DNA of 64,000 nt from Styela clava (GCF_964204865.1 NC_135264.1:7222001-7286000); one strand, 5' to 3'; shown: positions 50,610 through 61,647, counted from the stretch's first letter. Numbers and translations: made by a program. Notes: generated by a model not told the origin, from the sequence alone.

Positions 50610-50728
50610 GCCTACAACCATACCACGTTGAATGCACCAGATCTCGTTCGATCTCGGAAGTTAAGCAATGTCGGGCTCGGTTAGTACTTGCATGGGTGAC
50701 CGGCTGGGAATACCGAGTGTCGTAGGCT
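50610..50728 (+). rRNA. 5S rRNA copy 255
   Basis: C30A; T5. Confidence 0.94.
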
Positions 50729-50809
50729 TTTTGTCGCCGTTTCATTCGATTTTGCTCTGTTTTCCAACAACTGCAAAATACAAATAGCCGAATAGACTAC
50801 TACTTTATC

Positions 50810-50928
50810 GCCTACAACCATACCACGTTGAATGCACCCGATCTCGTTCGATCTCGGAAGTTAAGCAATGTCGGGCTCGGTTAGTACTTGCATGGGTGAC
50901 CTGCTGAGAATACCGAGTGTCGTAGGCT
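50810..50928 (+). rRNA. 5S rRNA copy 256
   Basis: G93T, G98A; T5. Confidence 0.93.
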
Positions 50929-51009
50929 TTTTGTCGCCGTTTCATTCGATTTTGCTCTGTTTTCCAACAACTGCGAAATACAAATAGCCGAATAGACTAC
51001 TACTTTATC

Positions 51010-51128
51010 GCCTACAACCATACCACGTTGAATGCACCCGTTATCGTTCGATCTCGGAAGTTAAGCAATGTCAGGCTCGGTTAGTACTTGCATGGGTGAC
51101 CGGCTGGGAATACCGAGTGTCGTAGGAT
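51010..51128 (+). rRNA. 5S rRNA copy 257
   Basis: A32T, C34A, G64A, C118A. Confidence 0.92.
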
Positions 51129-51209
51129 TTTCGTCGCCGTTTCATTCGATTTTGCTCTGTTTTCCAACAACTGCGAAATACAAATAGCCGAATAGACTAC
51201 TACTTTATC

Positions 51210-51328
51210 GCCTACAACCATACCACGTTGAATGCACCAGATCTCGTTCGATCTCGGAAGTTAAGCAATGTCGGGCTCGGTTAGTACTTGCATGGGTGAC
51301 CGGCTGGGAATACCGAGTGTCGTAGGCT
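51210..51328 (+). rRNA. 5S rRNA copy 258
   Basis: C30A. Confidence 0.94.
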
Positions 51329-51409
51329 TTTCGTCGCCGTTTCATTCGATTTTGCTCTGTTTTCCAACAACTGCGAAATACAAATAGCCGAATAGACTAC
51401 TACTTTATC

Positions 51410-51528
51410 GCCTACAACCATACCACGTCGAATGCACCCGATCTCGTTCGATCTCGGAAGTTAAGCAATGTCGGGCTCGGTTAGTACTTGCATGGGTGAC
51501 CGGCTGGGAATACCGAGTGTCGTAGGCT
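51410..51528 (+). rRNA. 5S rRNA copy 259
   Basis: T20C. Confidence 0.94.
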
Positions 51529-51609
51529 TTTCGTCGCCGCTTCATTCGATTTTGCTCTGTTTTCCAACAACTGCAAAATACAAATAGCCGAATAGACTAC
51601 TACTTTATC

Positions 51610-51728
51610 GCCTACAACCATACCACGTTGAATGCACCCGATCTCGTTCGATCTCGGAAGTTAAGCAATGTCGGGCTCGGTTAGTACTTGCATGGGTGAC
51701 CGGCTGGGAATACCGAGTGTCGTAGGCT
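51610..51728 (+). rRNA. 5S rRNA copy 260
   Basis: Matches consensus. Confidence 0.96.
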
Positions 51729-51809
51729 TTTCGTCGCCGTTTCATTCGATTTTGCTCTGTTTTCCAACAACTGCGAAATAAAAATAGCCGAATAGACTAC
51801 TACTTTATT

Positions 51810-51928
51810 GCCTACAACCATACCACGTTGAATGCACCCGATCTCGTTCGATCTCGGAAGTTAAGCAATGTCGGGCTCGGTTAGTACTTGCATGGGTGAC
51901 CGGCTGGGAATACCGAGTGTCGTAGGCT
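51810..51928 (+). rRNA. 5S rRNA copy 261
   Basis: Matches consensus. Confidence 0.96.
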
Positions 51929-52009
51929 TTTCGTCGCCGCTTCATTCGATTTTGCTCTGTTTTCCAACAACTGCAAAATACAAATAGCCGAATAGACTAC
52001 TACTTTATC

Positions 52010-52128
52010 GCCTACAACCATACCACGTTGAATGCACCCGATCTCGTTCGATCTCGGAAGTTAAGCAATGTCGGGCTCGGTTAGTACTTGCATGGGTGAC
52101 CGGCTGGGAATACCGAGTGTCGTAGGCT
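52010..52128 (+). rRNA. 5S rRNA copy 262
   Basis: Matches consensus. Confidence 0.96.
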
Positions 52129-52209
52129 TTTCGTCGCCGTTTCATTCGATTTTGCTCTGATTTCCAACAACTGCGAAATACAAATAGCCGAATAGACTAC
52201 TACTTTATC

Positions 52210-52328
52210 GCCTACAACCATACCACGTCGAATGCACCCGATCTCGTTCGATCTCGGAAGTTAAGCAATGTCGGGCTCGGTTAGTACTTGCATGGGTGAC
52301 CGGCTGGGAATACCGAGTGTCGTAGGCT
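52210..52328 (+). rRNA. 5S rRNA copy 263
   Basis: T20C; T5. Confidence 0.94.
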
Positions 52329-52409
52329 TTTTGTCGCCGTTTCATTCGATTTTGCTCTGTTTTCCAACAACTGCGAAATACAAATAGCCGAATAGACTAC
52401 TACTTTATC

Positions 52410-52528
52410 GCCTACAACCATACCACGTTGAATGCACCCGTTATCGTTCGATCTCGGAAGTTAAGCAATGTCGGGCTCAGTTAGTACTTGCATGGGTGAC
52501 CGGCTGGGAATACCGAGTGTCGTAGGCT
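52410..52528 (+). rRNA. 5S rRNA copy 264
   Basis: A32T, C34A, G70A. Confidence 0.93.
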
Positions 52529-52609
52529 TTTCGTCGCCGTTTCATTCGATTTTGCTCTGATTTCCAACAACTGCGAAATACAAATAGCCGAATAGACTAC
52601 TACTTTATC

Positions 52610-52728
52610 GCCAACAACCATACCACGTCGAATGCACCCGATCTCGTTCGATCTCGGAAGTTAAGCAATGTCGGGCTCGGTTAGTACTTGCATGGGTGAC
52701 CGGCTGGGAATACCGAGTGTCGTAGGCT
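52610..52728 (+). rRNA. 5S rRNA copy 265
   Basis: T4A, T20C. Confidence 0.93.
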
Positions 52729-52809
52729 TTTCGTCGCCGCTTCATTCGATTTTGCTCTGTTTTCCAACAACTGCAAAATACAAATAGCCGAATAGACTAC
52801 TACTTTATT

Positions 52810-52928
52810 GCCTACAACCATACCACGTTGAATGCACCCGATCTCGTTCGAACTCGGAAGTTAAGCAATGTCGGGCTCGGTTAGTACTTGCATGGGTGAC
52901 CGGCTGGGAATACCGAGTGTCGTAGGCT
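52810..52928 (+). rRNA. 5S rRNA copy 266
   Basis: T43A. Confidence 0.94.
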
Positions 52929-53009
52929 TTTCGTCGCCGTTTCATTCGATTTTGCTCTGTTTTCCAACAACTGCGAAATACAAATAGCCGAATAGACTAC
53001 TACTTTATC

Positions 53010-53128
53010 GCCTACAACCATACCACGTCGAATGCACCCGATCTCGTTCGATCTCGGAAGTTAAGCAATGTCGGGCTCGGTTAGTACTTGCATGGGTGAC
53101 CGGCTGGGAATACCGAGTGTCGTAGGCT
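53010..53128 (+). rRNA. 5S rRNA copy 267
   Basis: T20C. Confidence 0.94.
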
Positions 53129-53209
53129 TTTCGTCGCCGCTTCATTCGATTTTGCTCTGTTTTCCAACAACTGCAAAATACAAATAGCCGAATAGACTAC
53201 TACTTTATC

Positions 53210-53328
53210 GCCTACAACCATACCACGTTGAATGCACCCGATCTCGTTCGATCTCGGAAGTTAAGCAATGTCGGGCTCGGTTAGTACTTGCATGGGTGAC
53301 CGGCTGGGAATACCGAGTGTCGTAGGCT
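53210..53328 (+). rRNA. 5S rRNA copy 268
   Basis: Matches consensus. Confidence 0.96.
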
Positions 53329-53409
53329 TTTCGTCGCCGTTTCATTCGATTTTGCTCTGTTTTCCAACAACTGCGAAATAAAAATAGCCGAATAGACTAC
53401 TACTTTATT

Positions 53410-53528
53410 GCCTACAACCATACCACGTTGAATGCACCCGATCTCGTTCGATCTCGGAAGTTAAGCAATGTCGGGCTCGGTTAGTACTTGCATGGGTGAC
53501 CGGCTGGGAATACCGAGTGTCGTAGGCT
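53410..53528 (+). rRNA. 5S rRNA copy 269
   Basis: Matches consensus. Confidence 0.96.
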
Positions 53529-53609
53529 TTTCGTCGCCGTTTCATTCGATTTTGCTCTGTTTTCCAACAACTGCGAAATAAAAATAGCCGAATAGACTAC
53601 TACTTTATC

Positions 53610-53728
53610 GCCTACAACCATACCACGTCGAATGCACCCGATCTCGTTCGATCTCGGAAGTTAAGCAATGTCGGGCTTGGTTAGTACTTGCATGGGTGAC
53701 CGGCTGGGAATACCGAGTGTCGTAGGCT
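53610..53728 (+). rRNA. 5S rRNA copy 270
   Basis: T20C, C69T. Confidence 0.93.
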
Positions 53729-53809
53729 TTTCGTCGCCGTTTCATTCGATTTTGCTCTGTTTTCCAACAACTGCGAAATAAAAATAGCCGAATAGACTAC
53801 TACTTTATT

Positions 53810-53928
53810 GCCTACAACCATACCACGTTGAATGCACCCGATCTCGTTCGATCTCGGAAGTTAAGCAATGTCGGGCTCGGTTAGTACTTGCATGGGTGAC
53901 CGGCTGGGAATACCGAGTGTCGTAGGCT
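53810..53928 (+). rRNA. 5S rRNA copy 271
   Basis: Matches consensus. Confidence 0.96.
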
Positions 53929-54009
53929 TTTCGTCGCCGCTTCATTCGATTTTGCTCTGTTTTCCAACAACTGCAAAATACAAATAGCCGAATAGACTAC
54001 TACTTTATC

Positions 54010-54128
54010 GCCTACAACCATACCACGTTGAATGCACCCGATCTCGTTCGATCTCGGAAGTTAAGCAATGTCGGGCTCGGTTAGTACTTGCATGGGTGAC
54101 CGGCTGGGAATACCGAGTGTCGTAGGCT
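54010..54128 (+). rRNA. 5S rRNA copy 272
   Basis: Matches consensus. Confidence 0.96.
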
Positions 54129-54209
54129 TTTCGTCGCCGTTTCATTCGATTTTGCTCTGATTTCCAACAACTGCGAAATACAAATAGCCGAATAGACTAC
54201 TACTTTATC

Positions 54210-54328
54210 GCCTACAACCATACCACGTCGAATGCACCCGATCTCATTCGATCTCGGAAGTTAAGCAATGTCGGACTCGGTTAGTACTTGCATGGGTGAC
54301 CGGCTGGGAATACCGAGTGTCGTAGGCT
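54210..54328 (+). rRNA. 5S rRNA copy 273
   Basis: T20C, G37A, G66A. Confidence 0.92.
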
Positions 54329-54409
54329 TTTCGTCGCCGCTTCATTCGATTTTGCTCTGTTTTCCAACAACTGCAAAATACAAATAGCCGAATAGACTAC
54401 TACTTTATC

Positions 54410-54528
54410 GCCTACAACCATACCACGTTGAATGCACCCGATCTCGTTCGATCTCGGAAGTTAAGCAATGTCGGGCTCAGTTAGTACTTGCATGGGTGAC
54501 AGGCTGGGAATACCGAGTGTCGTAGGCT
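54410..54528 (+). rRNA. 5S rRNA copy 274
   Basis: G70A, C92A; T5. Confidence 0.93.
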
Positions 54529-54609
54529 TTTTGTCGCCGTTTCATTCGATTTTGCTCTGTTTTCCAACAACTGCGAAATACAAATAGCCGAATAGACTAC
54601 TACTTTATC

Positions 54610-54727
54610 GCCTACAACCATACCACGTTGAATGCACCCGATCTCGTTCGATCTCGAAGTTAAGCAATGTGGGGCTCGGTTAGTACTTGCATGGGTGACC
54701 GGCTGGGAATACCGAGTGTCGTAGGCT
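54610..54727 (+). rRNA. 5S rRNA copy 275 (1-nt deletion)
   Basis: One G of 47-48 lost, C63G. The following spacer lacks 18 bp, including both backup T-runs. Confidence 0.87.
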
Positions 54728-54790
54728 TTTCGTCGCCGTTTCATTCAACAACTGCGAAATACAAATAGCCGAATAGACTACTACTTTATC

Positions 54791-54899
54791 GCCTACAACC
54801 ATACCACGTTGAATGCACTCGATCTCGGAAGTTAAGCAATGTCGGGCTCGGTTAGTACTTGCATGGGTGACCGGCTGGGAATACCGAGTGTCGTAGGCT
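54791..54899 (+). pseudogene. 5S copy 276, short-T form, likely pseudogene
   Basis: 10-nt loss; T5. Confidence 0.7.
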
Positions 54900-54980
54900 T
54901 TTTGTCGCCGTTTCATTCGATTTTGCTCTGTTTTCCAACAACTGCGAAATACAAATAGCCGAATAGACTACTACTTTATC

Positions 54981-55099
54981 GCCTACAACTATACCACGTT
55001 GAATGCACCCGTTATCGTTCGATCTCGGAAGTTAAGCAATGTCAGGCTCGGTTAGTACTTGCATGGGTGACCGGCTGGGAATACCGAGTGTCGTAGGCT
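54981..55099 (+). rRNA. 5S rRNA copy 277
   Basis: C10T, A32T, C34A, G64A. Confidence 0.92.
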
Positions 55100-55180
55100 T
55101 TTCGTCGCCGTTTCATTCGATTTTGCTCTGATTTCCAACAACTGCGAAATACAAATAGCCGAATAGACTACTACTTTATC

Positions 55181-55299
55181 GCCTACAACCATACCACGTC
55201 GAATGCACCCGATCTCGTTCGATCTCGGAAGTTAAGCAATGTCGGGCTCGGTTAGTACTTGCATGGGTGACCGGCTGGGAATACCGAGTGTCGTAGGCT
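55181..55299 (+). rRNA. 5S rRNA copy 278
   Basis: T20C. Confidence 0.94.
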
Positions 55300-55380
55300 T
55301 TTCGTCGCCGCTTCATTCGATTTTGCTCTGTTTTCCAACAACTGCAAAATACAAATAGCCGAATAGACTACTACTTTATT

Positions 55381-55499
55381 GCCTGCAACCATACCACGTT
55401 GAATGCACCCGATCTCGTTCGAACTCGGAAGTTAAGCAATGTCGGGCTCGGTTAGTACTTGCATGGGTGACCGGCTGGGAATACCGAGTGTCGTAGGCT
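55381..55499 (+). rRNA. 5S rRNA copy 279
   Basis: A5G, T43A. Confidence 0.93.
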
Positions 55500-55580
55500 T
55501 TTCGTCGCCGTTTCATTCGATTTTGCTCTGTTTTCCAACAACTGCGAAATACAAATAGCCGAATAGACTACTACTTTATT

Positions 55581-55699
55581 GCCTACAACCATACCACGTT
55601 GAATGCACCCGATCTCGTTCGATCTCGGAAGTTAAGCAATGTCGGGCTCGGTTAGTACTTGCATGGGTGACCGGCTGGGAATACCGAGTGTCGTAGGCT
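55581..55699 (+). rRNA. 5S rRNA copy 280
   Basis: Matches consensus. Confidence 0.96.
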
Positions 55700-55780
55700 T
55701 TTCGTCGCCGCTTCATTCGATTTTGCTCTGTTTTCCAACAACTGCAAAATACAAATAGCCGAATAGACTACTACTTTATC

Positions 55781-55899
55781 GCCTACAACCATACCACGTT
55801 GAATGCACCCGATCTCGTTCGATCTCGGAAGTTAAGCAATGTCGGGCTCGGTTAGTACTTGCATGGGTGACCGGCTGGGAATACCGAGTGTCGTAGGCT
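55781..55899 (+). rRNA. 5S rRNA copy 281
   Basis: Matches consensus. Confidence 0.96.
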
Positions 55900-55980
55900 T
55901 TTCGTCGCCGTTTCATTCGATTTTGCTCTGTTTTCCAACAACTGCGAAATACAAATAGCCGAATAGACTACTACTTTATC

Positions 55981-56099
55981 GCCTACAACCATACCACGTT
56001 GAATGCACCCGATCTCGTTCGATCTCGGAAGTTAAGCAATGTCGGGCTTGGTTAGTACTTGCATGGGTGACCGGCTGGGAATACCGAGTGTCGTAGGCT
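55981..56099 (+). rRNA. 5S rRNA copy 282
   Basis: C69T. Confidence 0.94.
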
Positions 56100-56180
56100 T
56101 TTCGTCGCCGTTTCATTCGATTTTGCTCTGTTTTCTAACAGCTGCGAAATACAAATAGCCGAATAGACTACTACTTTATC

Positions 56181-56299
56181 GCCTACAACCATACCACGGT
56201 GAATGCACCCGATCTCGTTCGATCTCGGAAGTTAAGCAATGTCGGGCTAGGTTAGTACTTGCATGGGTGACCGGCTGGGAATACCGAGTGTCGTAGGCT
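56181..56299 (+). rRNA. 5S rRNA copy 283
   Basis: T19G, C69A. Confidence 0.93.
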
Positions 56300-56380
56300 T
56301 TTCGTCGCCGTTTCATTCGATTTTGCTCTGTTTTCTAACAACTGCGAAATACAAATAGCCGAATAGACTACTACTTTATT

Positions 56381-56499
56381 GCCTACAACCATACCACGTT
56401 GAATGCACCCGATCTCGTTCGATCTCGGAAGTTAAGCAATGTCGGGCTCGGTTAGTACTTGCATGGGTGACCGGCTGGGAATACCGAGTGTCGTAGGCT
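56381..56499 (+). rRNA. 5S rRNA copy 284
   Basis: Matches consensus. Confidence 0.96.
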
Positions 56500-56580
56500 T
56501 TTCGTCGCCGTTTCATTCGATTTTGCTCTGTTTTCCAACAACTGCGAAATACAAATAGCCGAATAGACTACTACTTTATC

Positions 56581-56699
56581 GCCTACAACCATACCACGTT
56601 GAATGCACCCGATCTCGTTCGATCTCGGAAGTTAAGCAATGTCGGGCTTGGTTAGTACTTGCATGGGTGACCGGCTGGGAATACCGAGTGTCGTAGGCT
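56581..56699 (+). rRNA. 5S rRNA copy 285
   Basis: C69T. Confidence 0.94.
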
Positions 56700-56780
56700 T
56701 TTCGTCGCCGTTTCATTCGATTTTGCTCTGTTTTCTAACAGCTGCGAAATACAAATAGCCGAATAGACTACTACTTTATC

Positions 56781-56899
56781 GCCTACAACCATACCACGGT
56801 GAATGCACCCGATCTCGTTCGATCTCGGAAGTTAAGCAATGTCGGGCTTGGTTAGTACTTGCATGGGTGACCGGCTGGGAATACCGAGTGTCGTAGGCT
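56781..56899 (+). rRNA. 5S rRNA copy 286
   Basis: T19G, C69T. Confidence 0.93.
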
Positions 56900-56980
56900 T
56901 TTCGTCGCCGTTTCATTCGATTTTGCTCTGTTTTCTAACAACTGGGAAATACAAACAGCCGAATAGACTACTACTTTATC

Positions 56981-57099
56981 GCCTACAACCATACCACGGT
57001 GAATGCACCCGATCTCGTTCGATCTCGGAAGTTAAGCAATGTCGTGCTCGGTTAGTACTTGCATGGGTGACCGGCTGGGAATACCGAGTGTCGTAGGCT
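56981..57099 (+). rRNA. 5S rRNA copy 287
   Basis: T19G, G65T; following spacer lacks 18 bp. Confidence 0.92.
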
Positions 57100-57162
57100 T
57101 TTCGTCGCCGTTTCATTCAACAACTGCGAAATACAAATAGCCGAATAGACTACTACTTTATC

Positions 57163-57271
57163 GCCTACAACCATACCACGTTGAATGCACTCGATCTCGG
57201 AAGTTAAGCAATGTCGGGCTCGGTTAGTACTTGCATGGGTGACCGGCTGGGAATACCGAGTGTCGTAGGCT
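57163..57271 (+). pseudogene. 5S copy 288, short-T form, likely pseudogene
   Basis: 10-nt loss; T5. Confidence 0.7.
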
Positions 57272-57352
57272 TTTTGTCGCCGTTTCATTCGATTTTGCTC
57301 TGTTTTCCAACAACTGCAAAATACAAATAGCCGAATAGACTACTACTTTATC

Positions 57353-57471
57353 GCCTACAACTATACCACGTTGAATGCACCCGTTATCGTTCGATCTCGG
57401 AAGTTAAGCAATGTCAGGCTCGGTTAGTACTTGCATGGGTGACCGGCTGGGAATACCGAGTGTCGTAGGCT
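57353..57471 (+). rRNA. 5S rRNA copy 289
   Basis: C10T, A32T, C34A, G64A. Confidence 0.92.
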
Positions 57472-57552
57472 TTTCGTCGCCGTTTCATTCGATTTTGCTC
57501 TGATTTCCAACAACTGCGAAATACAAATAGCCGAATAGACTACTACTTTATC

Positions 57553-57671
57553 GCCTACAACCATACCACGTCGAATGCACCCGATCTCGTTCGATCTCGG
57601 AAGTTAAGCAATGTCGGGCTCGGTTAGTACTTGCATGGGTGACCGGCTGGGAATACCGAGTGTCGTAGGCT
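57553..57671 (+). rRNA. 5S rRNA copy 290
   Basis: T20C. Confidence 0.94.
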
Positions 57672-57752
57672 TTTCGTCGCCGCTTCATTCGATTTTGCTC
57701 TGTTTTCCAACAACTGCAAAATAAAAATAGCCGAATAGACTACTACTTTATT

Positions 57753-57871
57753 GCCTACAACCATACCACGTTGAATGCACCCGATCTCGTTCGAACTCGG
57801 AAGTTAAGCAATGTCGGGCTCGGTTAGTACTTGCATGGGTGACCGGCTGGGAATACCGAGTGTCGTAGGCT
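57753..57871 (+). rRNA. 5S rRNA copy 291
   Basis: T43A. Confidence 0.94.
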
Positions 57872-57952
57872 TTTCGTCGCCGTTTCATTCGATTTTGCTC
57901 TGTTTTCCAACAACTGCGAAATACAAATAGCCGAATAGACTACTACTTTATT

Positions 57953-58071
57953 GCCTACAACCATACCACGTTGAATGCACCCGATCTCGTTCGATCTCGG
58001 AAGTTAAGCAATGTCGGGCTCGGTTAGTACTTGCATGGGTGACCGGCTGGGAATACCGAGTGTCGTAGGCT
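57953..58071 (+). rRNA. 5S rRNA copy 292
   Basis: Matches consensus. Confidence 0.96.
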
Positions 58072-58152
58072 TTTCGTCGCCGCTTCATTCGATTTTGCTC
58101 TGTTTTCCAACAACTGCAAAATACAAATAGCCGAATAGACTACTACTTTATC

Positions 58153-58271
58153 GCCTACAACCATACCACGTTGAATGCACCCGATCTCGTTCGATCTCGG
58201 AAGTTAAGCAATGTCGGGCTCGGTTAGTACTTGCATGGGTGACCGGCTGGGAATACCGAGTGTCGTAGGCT
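58153..58271 (+). rRNA. 5S rRNA copy 293
   Basis: Matches consensus. Confidence 0.96.
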
Positions 58272-58352
58272 TTTCGTCGCCGTTTCATTCGATTTTGCTC
58301 TGTTTTCCAACAACTGCGAAATACAAATAGCCGAATAGACTACTACTTTATC

Positions 58353-58471
58353 GCCTACAACTATACCACGTTGAATGCACCCGATCTCGTTCGATCTCGG
58401 AAGTTAAGCAATGTCGGGCTTGGTTAGTACTTGCATGGGTGACCGGCTGGGAATACCGAGTGTCGTAGGCT
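58353..58471 (+). rRNA. 5S rRNA copy 294
   Basis: C10T, C69T. Confidence 0.93.
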
Positions 58472-58552
58472 TTTCGTCGCCGTTTCATTCGATTTTGCTC
58501 TGTTTTCTAACAGCTGCGAAATACAAATAGCCGAATAGACTACTACTTTATC

Positions 58553-58671
58553 GCCTACAACCATACCACGGTGAATGCACCCGATCTCGTTCGATCTCGG
58601 AAGTTAAGCAATGTCGGGCTTGGTTAGTACTTGCATGGGTGACCGGCTGGGAATACCGAGTGTCGTAGGCT
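58553..58671 (+). rRNA. 5S rRNA copy 295
   Basis: T19G, C69T. Confidence 0.93.
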
Positions 58672-58752
58672 TTTCGTCGCCGTTTCATTCGATTTTGCTC
58701 TGTTTTCTAACAGCTGCGAAATACAAATAGCCGAATAGACTATTACTTTATC

Positions 58753-58871
58753 GCCTACAACCATACCACGGTGAATGCACCCGATCTCGTTCGATCTCGG
58801 AAGTTAAGCAATGTCGGGCTTGGTTAGTACTTGCATGGGTGACCGGCTGGGAATACCGAGTGTCGTAGGCT
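58753..58871 (+). rRNA. 5S rRNA copy 296
   Basis: T19G, C69T. Confidence 0.93.
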
Positions 58872-58952
58872 TTTCGTCGCTGTTTCATTCGATTTTGCTC
58901 TGTTTTCTAACAACTGGGAAATACAAATAGCCGAATAGACTACTACTTTATC

Positions 58953-59071
58953 GCCTACAACCATACCACGGTGAATGCACCCGATCTCGTTCGATCTCGG
59001 AAGTTAAGCAATGTCGTGCTCGGTTAGTACTTGCATGGGTGACCGGCTGGGAATACCGAGTGTCGTAGGCT
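58953..59071 (+). rRNA. 5S rRNA copy 297
   Basis: T19G, G65T; T8 terminator, spacer +4. Confidence 0.92.
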
Positions 59072-59156
59072 TTTTTTTCGTCGCCGTTCCATTCGTTTTT
59101 GCTCTGTTTTCTAACAACTGCGAAATACAAATAGCCGAATAGACTACTACTTTATC

Positions 59157-59275
59157 GCCTACAACCGTACCACGTTGAATGCACCCGATCTCGTTCGATC
59201 TCGGAAGTTAAGCAATGTCGGGCTCGGTTAGTACTTGCATTGGTGACCGGCTGGGAATACCGAGTGTCGTAGGCT
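59157..59275 (+). rRNA. 5S rRNA copy 298
   Basis: A11G, G85T. Confidence 0.93.
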
Positions 59276-59356
59276 TTTCGTCGCCGTTTCATTCGATTTT
59301 GCTCTGTTTTCCAACAACTGCGAAATACAAATAGCCGAATAGACTACTACTTTATC

Positions 59357-59475
59357 GCCTACAACCATACCACGGTGAATGCACCCGATCTCGTTCGATC
59401 TCGGAAGTTAAGCAATGTCGGGCTTGGTTAGTACTTGCATGGGTGACCGGCTGGGAATACCGAGTGTCGTAGGCT
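59357..59475 (+). rRNA. 5S rRNA copy 299
   Basis: T19G, C69T. Confidence 0.93.
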
Positions 59476-59556
59476 TTTCGTCGCCGTTTCATTCGATTTT
59501 GCTCTGTTTTCTAACAACTGGGAAATACAAACAGCCGAATAGACTACTACTTTATC

Positions 59557-59675
59557 GCCTACAACCATACCACGGTGAATGCACCCGATCTCGTTCGATC
59601 TCGGAAGTTAAGCAATGTCGTGCTCGGTTAGTACTTGCATGGGTGACCGGCTGGGAATACCGAGTGTCGTAGGCT
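59557..59675 (+). rRNA. 5S rRNA copy 300
   Basis: T19G, G65T; following spacer lacks 18 bp. Confidence 0.92.
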
Positions 59676-59738
59676 TTTCGTCGCCGTTTCATTCAACAAC
59701 TGCGAAATACAAATAGCCGAATAGACTACTACTTTATC

Positions 59739-59847
59739 GCCTACAACCATACCACGTTGAATGCACTCGATCTCGGAAGTTAAGCAATGTCGGGCTCGGT
59801 TAGTACTTGCATGGGTGACCGGCTGGGAATACCGAGTGTCGTAGGCT
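59739..59847 (+). pseudogene. 5S copy 301, short-T form, likely pseudogene
   Basis: 10-nt loss; T5. Confidence 0.7.
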
Positions 59848-59928
59848 TTTTGTCGCCGTTTCATTCGATTTTGCTCTGTTTTCCAACAACTGCGAAATAC
59901 AAATAGCCGAATAGACTACTACTTTATC

Positions 59929-60047
59929 GCCTACAACTATACCACGTTGAATGCACCCGTTATCGTTCGATCTCGGAAGTTAAGCAATGTCAGGCTCGGT
60001 TAGTACTTGCATGGGTGACCGGCTGGGAATACCGAGTGTCGTAGGCT
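59929..60047 (+). rRNA. 5S rRNA copy 302
   Basis: C10T, A32T, C34A, G64A. Confidence 0.92.
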
Positions 60048-60128
60048 TTTCGTCGCCGTTTCATTCGATTTTGCTCTGATTTCCAACAACTGCGAAATAC
60101 AAATAGCCGAATAGACTACTACTTTATC

Positions 60129-60247
60129 GCCTACAACCATACCACGTCGAATGCACCCGATCTCGTTCGATCTCGGAAGTTAAGCAATGTCGGGCTCGGT
60201 TAGTACTTGCATGGGTGACCGGCTGGGAATACCGAGTGTCGTAGGCT
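60129..60247 (+). rRNA. 5S rRNA copy 303
   Basis: T20C. Confidence 0.94.
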
Positions 60248-60328
60248 TTTCGTCGCCGCTTCATTCGATTTTGCTCTGTTTTCCAACAACTGCAAAATAC
60301 AAATAGCCGAATAGACTACTACTTTATT

Positions 60329-60447
60329 GCCTACAACCATACCACGTTGAATGCACCCGATCTCGTTCGAACTCGGAAGTTAAGCAATGTCGGGCTCGGT
60401 TAGTACTTGCATGGGTGACCGGCTGGGAATACCGAGTGTCGTAGGCT
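60329..60447 (+). rRNA. 5S rRNA copy 304
   Basis: T43A. Confidence 0.94.
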
Positions 60448-60528
60448 TTTCGTCGCCGTTTCATTCGATTTTGCTCTGTTTTCCAACAACTGCGAAATAC
60501 AAATAGCCGAATAGACTACTACTTTATT

Positions 60529-60647
60529 GCCTACAACCATACCACGTTGAATGCACCCGATCTCGTTCGATCTCGGAAGTTAAGCAATGTCGGGCTCGGT
60601 TAGTACTTGCATGGGTGACCGGCTGGGAATACCGAGTGTCGTAGGCT
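60529..60647 (+). rRNA. 5S rRNA copy 305
   Basis: Matches consensus. Confidence 0.96.
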
Positions 60648-60728
60648 TTTCGTCGCCGCTTCATTCGATTTTGCTCTGTTTTCCAACAACTGCAAAATAC
60701 AAATAGCCGAATAGACTACTACTTTATC

Positions 60729-60847
60729 GCCTACAACCATACCACGTTGAATGCACCCGATCTCGTTCGATCTCGGAAGTTAAGCAATGTCGGGCTCGGT
60801 TAGTACTTGCATGGGTGACCGGCTGGGAATACCGAGTGTCGTAGGCT
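60729..60847 (+). rRNA. 5S rRNA copy 306
   Basis: Matches consensus. Confidence 0.96.
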
Positions 60848-60928
60848 TTTCGTCGCCGTTTCATTCGATTTTGCTCTGTTTTCCAACAACTGCGAAATAC
60901 AAATAGCCGAATAGACTACTACTTTATC

Positions 60929-61047
60929 GCCTACAACCATACCACGTTGAATGCACCCGATCTCGTTCGATCTCGGAAGTTAAGCAATGTCGGGCTTGGT
61001 TAGTACTTGCATGGGTGACCGGCTGGGAATACCGAGTGTCGTAGGCT
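60929..61047 (+). rRNA. 5S rRNA copy 307
   Basis: C69T. Confidence 0.94.
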
Positions 61048-61128
61048 TTTCGTCGCCGTTTCATTCGATTTTGCTCTGTTTTCTAACAGCTGCGAAATAC
61101 AAATAGCCGAATAGACTACTACTTTATC

Positions 61129-61247
61129 GCCTACAACCATACCACGGTGAATGCACCCGATCTCGTTCGATCTCGGAAGTTAAGCAATGTCGGGCTTGGT
61201 TAGTACTTGCATGGGTGACCGGCTGGGAATACCGAGTGTCGTAGGCT
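61129..61247 (+). rRNA. 5S rRNA copy 308
   Basis: T19G, C69T. Confidence 0.93.
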
Positions 61248-61328
61248 TTTCGTCGCCGTTTCATTCGATTTTGCTCTGTTTTCTAACAGCTGCGAAATAC
61301 AAATAGCCGAATAGACTACTACTTTATC

Positions 61329-61447
61329 GCCTACAACCATACCACGGTGAATGCACCCGATCTCGTTCGATCTCGGAAGTTAAGCAATGTCGGGCTTGGT
61401 TAGTACTTGCATGGGTGACCGGCTGGGAATACCGAGTGTCGTAGGCT
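61329..61447 (+). rRNA. 5S rRNA copy 309
   Basis: T19G, C69T. Confidence 0.93.
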
Positions 61448-61528
61448 TTTCGTCGCTGTTTCATTCGATTTTGCTCTGTTTTCTAACAACTGGGAAATAC
61501 AAATAGCCGAATAGACTACTACTTTATC

Positions 61529-61647
61529 GCCTACAACCATACCACGGTGAATGCACCCGATCTCGTTCGATCTCGGAAGTTAAGCAATGTCGTGCTCGGT
61601 TAGTACTTGCATGGGTGACCGGCTGGGAATACCGAGTGTCGTAGGCT
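61529..61647 (+). rRNA. 5S rRNA copy 310
   Basis: T19G, G65T; T8 terminator, spacer +4. Confidence 0.92.

Larger units (their letters stand above)
54791..56180 (+). repeat. Segmental repeat I1 (copies 276-282)
   Basis: Seven units, 1,390 bp, matching 57163-58552 at a 2,372-bp offset. Confidence 0.9.
56781..59356 (+). repeat. Segmental repeat J1, 13 units, 2,576 bp (copies 286-298)
   Basis: Thirteen units including an 18-bp spacer loss, a short-T copy and a T8 unit. All recur in order 2,576 bp downstream. Confidence 0.94.
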
